This document shows positions 21,334 through 34,050 of a stretch of DNA of 64,000 nucleotides, in pieces; within the stretch, counting starts at the first letter, position 1, and every line of letters starts with the position of its first letter. Position numbers and translations under genes: made by a program. Source of the stretch: Papilionanthe hookeriana x Papilionanthe teres (Eukaryota > Streptophyta > Magnoliopsida > Asparagales > Orchidaceae). Below the pieces are notes generated by a model, which was given only the letters and a program-made list of their open reading frames with translations, was not told the origin of the DNA and made no database searches. Location of the stretch: positions 45,100,540 through 45,164,539 of the forward strand of contig CM040432.1 in the NCBI GenBank assembly GCA_022702705.1, given 5' to 3'.

Positions 21334-22251
21334 TCAGATGCGAGTTGTGGAGAAACCTTCACCATCTTGCCGTAAGGGAGTGATGAGTGACTTTTGGACT
21401 AGAACTTTGGGTTCTTCGTCGTCCCGAACTTCCTTTGCTTCATTCATTATGGTATCTCTGGAGAAGATTGTTTTCTTCGGGGGTGCGTAATAAGCTGCAT
21501 CTTCATGGATTCCAATTTCATGTACGGAGAACTGTTGTAAGTCACCTTTGATGCACTGTTCCCCTCCATCGTAGTATTTGATGCACTGATGTAGGGATGA
21601 TGGTACCATCCAGTTTTCATGTATCCATGGTTGGCCTAGTAGAGCGTTGAATGACGTTTCTGAATCAATTATGTGAAATTTTGCTGTTGTCTTTGCCAAG
21701 TCACCGGTCTTCATTAGCAGTGTTATTGATCCGAGAGCTCTTTCTCCTTTCTGGTTGAATCCTCTTAATAACATTTTGTTCGCTTCGAGCTCACGAGCAT
21801 CAATTTCCAAGTATGCTAGCGTTCGAAGGTTCATTATATTGATTGATGCTCCTGGATCCACCAATACTCTGGAGAGTGTAAACTTCCCAATTGTAACTGA
21901 AATGTACAACGGTCGGTTGTGGTCTGCTATCCCAAGTAGTAGGTCATTGTCCGTGAAGGTAACACCTCGTTGTTCCTTTAATGAGCAAACCTCATCTAAG
22001 GAATTTCCGGTCATTTGAGCTAAGCAAATTTTTGGATCAAGTAAGGCCTTGATCAGAGCTTCTCTCATCTCCTTTAATAAGATGAGAGCGTCATAGATGC
22101 TTAGTTTGGCCGGTAGTTTCCTAAGATGGGCTAGCACGTTGTAGTCCACTTTATTTCCATGTGTCTCGGTTTCTTCCCGAATGGGTATTTCTTCTGTGGG
22201 GGTTGGTTCTTCCTGAGCAACCACCTGCTTTCCTTTGTCCTTTGGACCCAT
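21334..22251 (-). pseudogene. Aspartic protease region of gag-pro, outer element
   Basis: The retropepsin domain shows 'VDPGASINIM' (Asp codon near 21857), the plant Ty3/gypsy form of the D-T/S-G active site, followed by 'LLGQPWIHENW', a typical flap/C-terminal phrase. The frame is open for 305 codons and continuous with gag except for one TAA at 22315-22317, where the inner copy has sense. It ends in a TGA (21334-21336) that is conserved in the inner element. It would process the gag-pol polyprotein. Confidence 0.85.
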
Positions 22252-22314
22252 TCTCGGAGGTAGAACTCTTCCACTTCTTAAGTTGACTTCTGTAATTTCT
22301 CCTGAATCCAGTAT

Positions 22315-24254
22315 TTAGTTTGCTGGTGTTTCCTCCTGAATCAGAATGATAGGTTCTTCTGGATTAGCTTCAGAATCTGAAGGCTCTAACTTTATTGTGA
22401 CTGGAGCTCCTCGAAACTCGCAAATAGGTTCATTGCTTGTTGAACTCTCAAAGCCTCCCTGGTGGATGTCTTCTTCGTCATTGTGATCATCGAGATTGTG
22501 TATGATTTGAGAATTGTCACTTGTATCGGAATCGATGTCCGGATTAGGTTGGTTGTCGGTAGTTACGTAATCGTTAGAGACAGTCAAAACGTAGCCAACT
22601 CCATAACCCTTATCATTATAAGATCCCGCCGGAGCGAGCAAATAATCATATAAAGTTAGAGGTTCGAGGGATTTCTCCCCCGAATCAGAAACAACTATCC
22701 TAGGATAAGTAGCCCCTAGTCTAGCCTTAAGAGCCTCGATCTTTTCTTCTTCATCAATTTTCTTCTTTTCTTCAATCGTCTCTTGTTGAGGTGGTTCTTC
22801 TATCGCAAGTGATAGTGCTGACTTGACAGGTTTCGAACTCTGAATTGAGGCTCGCACCGAAGCGGTTTGGATGTGATCCAAAATCTTCTTCGAAGACTTT
22901 GTCCAAGCGGTAGTCCATCCATCATCGGTCGCATAGGGATCTATTGGAACAATGAGATCCGTCGAGATAACATCGACGGAACCTCCTTTCCGGGTTTCCT
23001 TCATGTACTCCTTCGGGATCGTTATATTCCCTTTTCGAAGATTGTCATTGAGCCAACTTTTGAAGGTAATACAATCTTCTATCTTATGTCCAAGCATCCG
23101 GTGGTAAGGGCAAAAGTTGGGATCACCTTTCTTGTCGACTTCTTCTGGTCTCTTAGGTTCTGGTAGTTGGAAATCTGGAGTCTTCATCAGACTGCAGAAC
23201 ATTTTCGGCACTGCCTCATTCTTGAATGGATACTCCCTGCTCAGAAGCTCCCTTAACGTACGTTGTAGACGAGGCGGTTGTTCATACTGTTGAGATGATT
23301 GATAGCTGGGTCGGGGTTGTTGGTAATTCTGTTGAGTTTGTTGTGGCCGTTCTGGCGGTATTTGTATTGGCTGCTTGCCTTTATCGACTGCTGCGACGAT
23401 CCCGAACTTCTTTTCAAAAGTTTTCACGGGCTTCTGTTTGTCTGTTTTGTCGGTGAAACTTAATTTCTTCGCCTCCTCTTGCAAGCTTCCGGCCTTGCTT
23501 AAAAACTTCTCGAAAGTCTTAATAGTAAATCCCTCGAGGAGAAGTGCTATCGGGCCATGAATGCTCTTAAGTAAAATGCCGATCGCATGTTGTTCTTGTA
23601 GCCGTGGCTCACACTTCATACTTAGATTCCTCCATCGAAGTATGTAGTCCACCAAAGTTTCATTCGGCTTCTGCTTCTCTACAACTAAATCACCTATAGT
23701 GATGTGGTCCTGAGCTCCGGCAAATCGTTTGATGAAGAGGTTCTCTAATTCTGAAAATGTCTTCACCGAACCGTTCGGTAATTCCGCATACCAATCAAAG
23801 GCGATCCGTGACGAGTCGCTGAAAAATTGTCGGAAGAGTAAAGCATCACTTCCGCCGGCATTGCAATAACTGGCACGAAAATGTGCAACATACTGTCGGG
23901 GGTTTCCGGTTCCATCAAAGGTCTTGAACAGAGGTGGTACGAAGCATTTCGGGTATTGGACAGCGTCGAATTTTTCAGGGTAAGGCCTACCCGTCCGAAT
24001 GGATGTCCCACTCTTTGACTGTGCCAAGGCTTCTCGCACCTACTGTTCCACCATGCTCTTGATATCCTTTTACGGAATCATGTTTTGTGTTGTGTCCTTT
24101 TTTAATTGACCATCCCCGTTGATAGATGTAATCTCCTTTCCTCCGTCTAAAATGTGAATAACTTCTGGGGGTGTTTCTCTTTGGGGTTGAACCTGACTCT
24201 GGAGAGTGGCTAGGGCTACAGCCATCTCTTCCATCCTTTTTTCCATTTGGGCGA
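22315..24254 (-). pseudogene. gag: gag (C-terminal two thirds), outer element
   Basis: A 574-codon open frame (24039-22315) contains the retrotransposon gag domain ('FDWYAELPNGSVKTF', 'ENLFIKRFAG', 'ETLVDYILRWRNLSMKCEP', about 23530-23850). A zinc-knuckle variant follows, 'CPYHRMLGHKIEDC' (C-x2-H-x4-H-x4-C), near 23075-23115. Upstream of 24039 a CAG-to-TAG stop lies in frame (the inner copy has CAG). The gene is cut at 24254 by the inner element and resumes at 52041. Gag forms the particle that packages element RNA. Confidence 0.88.
24250..24254. other. Target-site duplication of inner element (left)
   Basis: GGCGA precedes the LTR start TGTACGAC at 24255 and is repeated at 52041-52045. Deleting the insert and one copy restores a 'tttgggcgatcgtatc' gag junction, matching the uninterrupted inner gag near 42745. 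Confidence 0.95.
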
Positions 24255-27200
24255 TGTACGACTTATTTTAGGTTGTGTGTTGTATTTTGAAAAGGGGGTC
24301 GCCTACAGAAATTGTCGGCGAATTTTAGATTTAATTTAAATAAATAATTTGAAAAGTAGTATTTAATTTTTTAAAAAAATGATTTTTAAATTTGAAGATT
24401 TTAAGATATGAAATCAAACCGATCTCACATCCCAAATAGTTTATATAAACGAGCACCGTACCACAAACCGTGTATCTATCCCGAAGAATAGGCACACTGC
24501 TTGACGATGGGGCTCGATTAAATAAACTAGAAGATTTGTGACATCCGTTTGGTCTGCGAACCAATTTTATAAGCCGACAAATTCCCCTGCTTAATATGAA
24601 AGCATTAAACAGGGTTTATATTACCTGGGTTCTTTAAAATTCTCTATAAGGGCAAGCCCCTATAGTTAGTTACATCTTAAGTGACGAGAATCACCTAAGA
24701 AAACTCTCGATAATAATCAATAACTCTGCTCTCAAGAATTTCAAAGTTTAAGTTTTCAAAGGATTGAATTTTGGAATTTCAATAGGGAATGGATCAAGTT
24801 TGAAACATTTCGTTTTAGGAATTCAAAGGAAGAAAGGTAGGAGAAATTACAGATTCGAAGCGAACTTGGGTAATTTCCAAACTATGCTATTGTTTGGCTT
24901 GGTTTTAGGAAAGTCCTAATGTTTGTTTAATGTTTTGATCTTGCCAATTTTAATTAATTAGGACTTATATTTATATGATAGAATCATACAAATAGCCTGG
25001 AAGATATGAGGGTTTATGTCGTATCGGACGACTACCTCGGAATCCTAAGACCGGTTAGGGCTTAATTTGCAATGCAAATGCCTAACGAAGAGTTGAGGAT
25101 TTATGTTGCACTAGGCAAACTACCTCGAAGTCCTATGGATTGGTTATTTAATTCTAGGAATGTTTAGCTGATGTAGAGTTGTTTCTGTCGACGAAGATGG
25201 CCGTGCTGCCCACCGTGCTCCAAGCTCCTTGTTGTTGCAGAGGTTTAGTTTTAGAAGTCATAAATCAGGAGATGAGAAAAGTGTTTTGGTTTAGAGGAGT
25301 CTTAATTTCCAAGTGTCTCTTTTTTTATATTTTATTTAAAACAAATCTTAAAGTTGATTATAACAACACCGGTTAAGATCCCACGGTTCCATCCTTCCGG
25401 CATCGTTATTTTTATCGGATTCACTTAGTCCAGATGAATTTGCTAAACTCAACTAAATGAGTTCCACACTTTCATTTAGACCGTGGGAAATCCCGTTAGC
25501 AACACATAGGTTACATCATCCGAGGTATTCCCGATCATCCAACAGGACGTTTTAATTTAGTTGTAATTGTAGTTTTGTGTTTTATTTGTGATTAAATTTT
25601 GAGTTGTTTTATATTTTGAAATGTTGTGGCGGTGAATTTTATCTTGCAATGACTTTTAGTTTAGTTTTGGTTTCAGCTTAGGGCTACCCTAGAGGTGTGG
25701 GTTTTCATGCAACGAGTTGTTTATCATGCAAGAAAAGTAAGTGCAATGCGATTAAATAAATTGCAACAAGGTAAATTGCAATAAAATAAAAGCGTACCTG
25801 GAGGGTCTTCCCGTCACCCCAAGCTGCACTTAAAACACAATTAGAATATTTAAGCAAGTTCCTAGGTAAGGCTATGGGAAGGGTTATGGTTTTCTACCAA
25901 ATTCCTAATACTATAGCTAGTCATTTCCTATGACGTTTAGGTTCTTGTATTTTGGTTTGAGGACGATTTTCTTCATCAAAGAACAATTCAGTTCAATTGT
26001 TCTTATGAACATCCTATCATATCGAGGAAGTGCTTAAGACAAATCTTAAACATCTTTTCAATATTTCTAGGATTGTTTTAAGTCCAAATGAATTCAATTA
26101 CACAAATGAATTAATCGTCCGAGGTTTAGCTAAGTTTTGTTGTTATCTTGCTCAGTGAACTAGGACATTTGAATATCCTATAGGTGAAGTAACATTTCAT
26201 TTAACGTTCTATTTAGGAGTTATGATAACTAAAGCTTTCGAGGGTAAATTGGTGTTCAAATGATTTGTGATTTAGTTTAATTTCAATTAATGGGTTTAAT
26301 TTGGAATAGTGTTCAAGCTGCTTCATATTTAATTTCTTTATGTCTTAGGTAATGTTATTTAATTCAATTTAATTTAACTTTAATTTAATTTAATTTAGTT
26401 TTAATTATAATTTAATTTAATTTAGTTTTAATTTTAATTTAATTTAATTTAATTCAATTTAGTTTGATTTGATGTTAAATTAATTTAGTTTAATTTGATT
26501 TAATTTCCTTTAATTTAATTTAATTTGATTTAATTTTAATTTAATTTGATTTAATTTAATTTAATTTAATTTAATTTGATTTGATTTATTTAATTTAATT
26601 TAATCTTTAATTTAATTTTATTTTTTAATTTAATTTAATTTAATTTAATTTAATTTCTTTACTTAATTTGATTTAATTTGATTTAATTTAATTTAATTTA
26701 ATTTGATTTTTAATTTTAATTTAATTGAAGAATTTAAAAAGAGTTTAATAATTTAACTTTTTAATTTAATCCTTTAACATTTTAAAATTTAAATTTGAGT
26801 TATCATTTTAATTAAGAATTAAATATTAATGAGATAATTAATTTAGGGATTTTTAAATTAAAGAATAAATCTCTTCCTAACAATATCCCTATTTTAATAA
26901 TTCCAATTTTATTATTCTTCCAAATTTAATCAGTTATTTAAGTTAAGGTTTAGTTTAATTATTTTAAATTGTTTAATGGGTTTCTACCCTTTAATTATTT
27001 AAATTTCAATCATCCAAATCAGATTAAGATCAAATATTTCACTTATTAATTTTATTAAACCTAAAGTTTTAATTAAGGGTTAAAATTTTAATTACCACTT
27101 TGCCCTTTGAGCTTAATAATTTCATAACTCACTAAATTGAGCTCAAATGAACTTGAAATTTTTATGTGACTTCACTCATATGCCAATAAAGACATGAGAG

Positions 27201-30200
27201 GAGAAAATGTGATTTTTCTGTATTTAATTTATTTATATAATTATTTTTGGTAGAAGATAGAGATTTCCAAGGAAAATTTAATAACATGACCAAGGGAAAG
27301 TTTCTGTCCTTAAGAAAATTAGGGGACATTCCTAATGACAAGAGGACCATTGGACCAATTTTGGTGATTTTTTGAATTATATTATTTTTATTATAATTAT
27401 TTTAAGTTTTGGAGTGTTAATTAATTTAAAAATAAAATAAAGGTTGAAAAATGAATTTTATATTTTTTAAAAATCTCTCTCATATCAAGGAAATCAGAGA
27501 ATCAATTTTTGCAATTTTCTGATTTTTCCTTGATTTATTATAATTATCTTAGTGAAAATACTAAAAAATACAATTTTTTTAATTTTAAAATTACCCTAGG
27601 GCTTTAAAATTTAATATCTCATTAAATAGACCTAAGAAAAATATGGGGTTTGTTCCTAAGTGATTAAAATTCAAAATGTGACATTTTGGTGAATTTTATT
27701 ATTTTTATGATTTTTATTATTTTTTAATTATTAAAATATTAAAATAATATTAAAAATCAACTTTTTTAGAAAATTGAAATTTTAATTTTCTTAAATTCCA
27801 CTGATATCAGAGAGGCTCCAAAACCAATTTGGTGAATTTTCAACAAGTATTTTGAAAGTTATGAATTTTTAAAGTTCAAATTGACTAAATGGCTTAATCA
27901 ACCCATTTAGTAGGGCTAACCAAATCAATTTGACTTCAAATTTTTATGGTGGGTTCCTCTGATCCTAAAGGTTAGTGGAGAATTGATTTCAATTCAATTT
28001 GATGTATGGTTAGCTCTAATTAAATAGGGATCTATTTTGGGTGTTTAAGCCAATTAGGGTTATTTTAAATGAACTAGCTCAAAACCTATTTTTCCTAGGG
28101 TCCTCTGGTCATAAGGGACATCACCAAATTTTCCTAGAATTTATTTCACAACATGCTAATTATTGGATTTAAAATACTCAAAACAGTAACATGAATTTGA
28201 AAAATCAATAACTCGCTCATAGGGATGGCCTCGACTTTGGAAAATTCGGGGAATGTTCCCGAAATTCGGAGGCTCCAAAAGCCCTATGGTCTCATGCCAT
28301 GGTGAATTTCCTATGTGCATGGAGAATTAAAATAATGCAGACAGTAAATAAATTATTAAATATAAAATACTTGATGAAATTAAATGATTTCTTTTCCACA
28401 TTATTCTCCTCTGTTCACTGAGCAAGAGGGTATTTTTATTTTATTTTTCTGATTTTTCTACACAAAGTTATGGATTTTTGAAGTTTAGGGAATTAAATAA
28501 ATCAGAAAATCCCTAATTTTCTATTTATCCGAGTCGGCGCCGCGTCATCCTCGGCATCTCCGAACGGCCACGCGGCGTGCTCTCATTCGACGCCGCCGCT
28601 TGAGTCAGCAGCCCGGGTCCCGCGGTTCACGTTCCATCTCCTGGTCCGACGCCATCTGAGCCGTCCGTCCGAGCGTGTATTGAATGAACGGCATCCGTTC
28701 ATCGTCCCCAAGCCTCCTAACCCGAGAACCGTCCATCTTCTAGGCCTAAGATCTCACTCGATACTTGACCAAATTTAACGTTCTTATGCTCTATGGATTC
28801 GTCTCGAGAAGACGAACACATCCATACGGTTTATGAGGGATGAAATTTACTCGATAAAAATGGAGAGTGTTCGGAAGCTCGGGAAGAAGAGTGAGGCCAT
28901 ACCTTTGTTCGGAGAAGTGTGGCTTCGATCCGAGGGTTGTTTCACCTTCGATTGGATCCCAGCAAGCTCCGGATGAAGTCTCCCGGACCGGTGAATTGCC
29001 TAGGTAGGATTTCGACCACGGCCGATCACAAAGCTTGGAGGCTGGAGCAACCGGGTGGCCTCGGAGATGGGGCTTTCGGTGGGAAACTTCTCTTCTGGTC
29101 CGAGTGAAGGTGTAGGACCAATCAATTTGAAGATTGATCCACCGTGAAGAAGTGTCCTGGTTTTTGTGCTAAAGTTTGAGCTCGAAATTGAGCTCAATTG
29201 GAGAGAAATGAGGCTGGAATTCGGTGGGGATCAAATGCTCTATGTATGGGGAGTAGTCTGGAACAATTTTGGCAGAGTTTCCTTAAGGTTTGTTTCAGCA
29301 CCTCTCATGGCCGAGAAGGGGTGGTGTTTAAATAGGAGAGGGTGGAGGACCTCCCAGGGAGAGTTAGGGCTTGGGATCAGCTGTTCTTGGCAAGAGAAGA
29401 ACAGCCTACAATGGCCACTGGGGATGGGGCGACTCAGCAGGTGAGAATTCCAAAGTTGGCTCACATGTGAGCTCTCGGCCATGGTGTTTTCCGGCGACCT
29501 GGTGGCTGGCCGGCCAGGCATTGGTCACCATCTTGTTCAGGTGGGTCAAGGCTGGGGTTTGGTGCATTCAATTGAGGTTTGACATGTGTAAAGGCTTTGA
29601 TCCAAAGTAGAAAGAGGAAGGGGTCATTTTGGCTTATTTTGGTCAACCCATGCAAATAGGTTGGGTGCACCTCCCCAAGACCTGGTTTTGGGCTGAGGAG
29701 GTCAGGTGGGTCAACCTCCCATGTGTGGTGGAGTCTCCATCAAGGATTAGGTGGCAAAGCATGGTTTAGAGTGTGACATGCTTAAGGTAAAAAAGGCTTA
29801 AGAAGGATTAGGAAAGGGGGCCCTCCTTTTTCCATTATTGGCTTGATCACATGTCAAACCTTCCATGGCTTCATGTGGCTTGTCCATGGCTTGCATGGCT
29901 TGTCTTTGGCTTGGGGAAAAGCTTGGTCAATTTCATGAAAATGGATTTTAGGAATTTTTGGTAATTTTATAGAAATTTGTATGAAGCTTGATTTGGAATG
30001 GTTTAATTGATAATTTTGAAACTTAGGGGTGATTTTGATTAAATGGATGATGAGGGGAAGTGCCATGTTGTCTTTGTCATGAACTTTGGGCTTTTGAATT
30101 TGTCTTGGATGGGCTTTTAGGAAGGTTTAAGGGATGTGGGCTTTAGGTTTAAGAATGAATTTATGGATGGGAATTTTGTAGAATTTTGGGCCAAATAATT

Positions 30201-31688
30201 GTTGGGTTTGGTTTAGGGATGTGTCATCAGTGACTTGAAGCAAATTGGGGGTGATTTGGGTTTGAATTGGGTTGAATTTGGGCTCTTTTGGTGAATGGGC
30301 CAATATAGGTCAAAATGGGCCAAGTTGGGCCAATGTTGGGCTAGGGTTGAAATTGATGTAAAATTAATGTTGAGAAATGTTTATGTGAGTGTTTCAAAGA
30401 GGTTTTGACTTTGGTTGGGCTTTGATTTTGGGGTTTGGGCTCATTTGGGTTAGGTTTGGGTTTAGGTCAAAATTGGGCCTTTTAGCTTTGGGTTGAATTT
30501 GAGTGGTGTTTGGGCCTAAATTTTGGGCAAATCATGTTAGTGTTTTGCTTGTGGGGATGCTAAGGAATATTTAGAAAAGATTTGGGGTTAATTGGAGTTG
30601 AATTGGGTGAGTTTGGGTTAGGTTTGGGTCATGGGTCCAAATTGGGCTTTAAGGCCAAAAGTGAAATTGGATCCAAATGTCAATCAAATCGGACTTGGAT
30701 TTGGTCTAGATTGGTGTTGGGAATGTTAAATTGAAGTTTAGAATTGAATTGGACAAGAATTTGGGTCAATTGGGTAGGTTTGGTTTGACATTGGGTTCAC
30801 TTAGGGTTAAAATGGGTCAAATTGGGGTTTTTGACAAAAGTTGGGTACATTGACAAAATTGGCGCATGGTGTAGTTGAACAAAATGAAATTGGGAATATT
30901 TGGGATTTTATGGAATTTTCTGGGAATTTTCTGAATTTTTGGATTTTTGGGTCAAGAGGGGTATTTTGGGTATTTGGAGGGTATTGGGAGGTATTTTTGG
31001 AATTCTTGGTATTTTTGGGTAATTTTGAGTGATGTGGAAATGTTTGGGATTGATTTTGAGGAATTTTGGGTGATTTGGGAATTTTGGAGGATTTCAAGGG
31101 TTTTGGGTAGGTTAGGCGGGGTAGGGTCCCGGGGGTCAAAAATTAAAAATTTGGAAAATTGAAGATTAGGTGAATGTAAGTGGAATGAAATCATTCTTGT
31201 TGAGCCATGAAGCCATATCAAGCCCACATGAGCCATGAAGGGACTCATTTGAGGCATCCAATATGTTGTTCCTAACCTCTTGCGCGAGGGCTTAGGGGTT
31301 AAGGACCATCCATGGGAATCACCTACATGAGTCGGGAGGTCGAGTTAGGTATGGGTGTGGTTCTAGGATGTGTGTGAAAGTGTAGTGTATAGTTGTAGTG
31401 TGTGTGTAAGTCAGCCCTTCACCGGACCGAGCCGCCCGAGGGCGGTCCTAAGGCCGAAGAGTCCTATAGGAACTCATCCTTTAAACTTCCACATTTAATT
31501 TCGACCCTCCAGGTGATTAGGGGTCTACGATCAAGTTTGTAGAGTTTGCAGGGAGTTAAGAAGTGGTTTGAAATTCTAGATGGTGGATCCCGATTCTAGT
31601 CCTCTAAGATAGTCAAAGGAAAAGCCTAAGGCTAGATCCTAAGTACTAAAAAGAAGAAGAGAAGACCTCATCAAAATTGAGGTCAACA
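24255..31688 (-). repeat. 3' LTR of the inner element (7434 bp)
   Basis: It runs from TGTACGAC to GGTCAACA and pairs with 44602-52040 (shared 'gtgtgttgtattttgaaaaggg' type end, and a roughly 350-bp segment at about 30140-30515 that the outer LTRs lack). Its layout matches the other copies: TATA palindrome at 24439-24450, (AATTT)n tract, GC-rich block near 28530-28740 and G+T-rich terminal half. Confidence 0.95.
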
Positions 31689-31703
31689 AATGGACCCCCA
31701 ATA
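31689..31703 (-). other. Polypurine tract of the inner element
   Basis: The minus strand TATTGGGGGTCCATT abuts the 3' LTR and is identical to the outer element's tract at 13098-13112. Confidence 0.65.
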
Positions 31704-32057
31704 GGTGTGGTGAGCTGACGGAGCACACCGTGTGTATTAGTGTTGACCGAAGCGATCAACAAAACCAACACAGTTGTCCAAGTAACAAACTTAGGACGAA
31801 GTAGAAGAGTTTCCGCTGGGGAGTGTCAAGTATTTCTTTAAAACTGGAGATTCCTGACTCTCGCTGGGGAAAGGGAAAAGAAGATGAATTCCAAATCACA
31901 AGATCTGGGGAATTTCGATTCAGATCTTATTTTGTTTTAATTTAAGTTTTGATGTGTGAGTTTAGATTTTAGTTTGGAGTTTCAATTTAGATTGAAGTTC
32001 GTCAAAATTAATTTGAAGGGATTTGATTTGAAATGAAAATTGGAATTTTGTGGTTTT

Positions 32058-33437
32058 AGATGTAACATCTTCAACCTCAAAAGAAAATTGAATTGATCGG
32101 ATTGAATCATTGCAATGAGGAGAGATCTCAGAGCAATGCGGTATTGGATGTAAAATCCTTAACCTCAAGAGTTTGATTTTGATGTATTTCATTGCAATAG
32201 GGAAAGAATCCTAATGCAATGCAGTCTCAGATGTAAAATCCTCAACCCCAAGAATTTGATTTTGATGTATTTCATTGCGATAGGGAAAGAATCCTAAAGC
32301 AATGCAGTCTCGAATGTAAAATCCTCAACTCCAAAAGTTTGATTTTGATGTATTTCATTGCGATAGGGAAAGAATCCTAAGGCAATGCAGTCTCGGATGT
32401 AAAATCCTCAACCCCAAAAGTTTAGTTTTTGATGTATTTCATTGTAATAGGGGAAGAATCCTAAGGCAATGCAGTCTCGGATGTAAAATCCTCAACCCCA
32501 AAAGTTTAGTTTTTGATGTATTTCATTGCGATAGGGAAAGAATCCTAAGGCAATGCAGTCTCGGATGTAAAATCCTCAAACCCAAAAGTTTAGTTTTTTG
32601 ATGTATTTCATTGCGATAGGGAAAGAATCCTAAAGCGATGCGGTCTCGGATGTAAAATCCTCAACCCCAAAAGTTTAGTTTTTTGATGTATTTCATTGCA
32701 ATAGGGGAAGAATCCTAAGGCAATGCAGTCTCGGATGTAAAATCCTCAACCCCAAAAGTTTAGTTTTTGATGTATTTCATTGCAATAGTGGAAGAATCCT
32801 AAGGCAATGCAGTCTCGGATGTAAAATCCTCAACCCCAAAAGTTTAGTTTTTGATGTATTTCATTGCAATAGGGGAAGAATCCTAAGGCAATGCAGTCTC
32901 GGAAGTAAAATCCTCAACCCCAAAAGTTTAGTTTTGATGTATTTCATTGCGATAGGGAAAGAATCCTAAAGCAATGCAGTCTCGGATGTAAAATCCTCAA
33001 CCCCAAAAGTTTGAATTTGATGTATTTCATTGCAATAGGGAAAGAATCCTAAAGCAATGCGGTCTCGGATGTAAAATCCTCGACCCCAAAAGTTTGAATT
33101 TGATGTATTTCATTGCGATAGGGAAAGAATCCTAAAGCGATGCAGTCTCGGATGTAAAATCCTCAACCCCAAAAGTTTAGTTTTGATGTATTTCATTGCG
33201 ATAGGGAAAGAATCCTAAAGCAATGCAGTCTCGGATGTAAAATCCTTAACCCCAAAAGTTTGAATTTGATGTATTTCATTGCGATAGGGAAAGAATCCTA
33301 AAGCAATGCAGTCTCGGATGTAAAATCCTCAACCCCAAAAGTTTAGTTTTGATGTATTTCATTGTGATAGGGAAAGAATCCTAAGGCAATGCAGTCTCGG
33401 ATGTAAAATCCTCAACCCCAAAAGTTTGATTTTGATG
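32058..33437. repeat. Tandem array of 83-85-bp monomers, about 17 copies (inner element)
   Basis: The landmark 'ggatgtaaaatcc' recurs at 32146, 32229, 32312, 32395, 32479, 32563, 32648, 32733, 32817, 32901, 32984, 33067, 33150, 33233, 33316 and 33399, with period 83-85 bp. Units read 'gtctcggatgtaaaatcctcaacccc'-like wording, different from the outer array's dominant variant. A degenerate unit at 32058 is shared by both elements. The 84-85-bp units form a central block with an extra T in 'agtttttgatg', which indicates local homogenisation. Confidence 0.95.
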
Positions 33438-34050
33438 GAGATTTGATATGAAATCTGGAAGATCAAATTTGAAATTTGATCGAGATTGGATTTGGAATTT
33501 GATTGAAATTTGATTTGAAATTTGGAAAGATCAAATTTGAAATTTGATCGAGATTGGATTTGGAATTTGATTGAAATTTTATTTGAAATTTGTGTTTATT
33601 TTGTTTTTCCTTTAATGATTCAAATTTATTTTATCGTGAATTTAATGTCCATGTGAATTTGGTGTTCGTCATTTTTAGATTTTTACGGAAAGTTTTCGTT
33701 CATTCCCTTTTTTATTTCTTTTCTGTTCTTTGTTCGAAGTTCATTTAACTTTAATGGCGTTTCCCAGTCAATTCGCACAAAAGAGGTGATGGCCAAAAAT
33801 GTGACATGGTCACTTTCATTCCAATCATGTCGAAGATACATCATACAACTCGATCTGGAACACATCTCATACAATCCATGTAGACTCAAAACGGACTATG
33901 TATGATCTTCATCGATCCATCCAAAAAGGCATCTGTTAGAAATCCATGTCTGAATAGTGGGGTACATGGTCAATAACATAACCTTCCAAGCCATCCTTGG
34001 CAAGGATGCCGGATGGATGTACGTTGGAGGTGTGATATTTTCCATGTAAC
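33438..34050. other. 3' untranslated region of inner element with short repeats
   Basis: Positions 33436-33590 carry two to three copies of an AT-rich unit (landmark 'gatcaaatttgaaatttgat', itself an inverted repeat). The remainder, to the AlkB stop at 34051, is conserved with the outer element and holds no supported gene. Confidence 0.55.
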
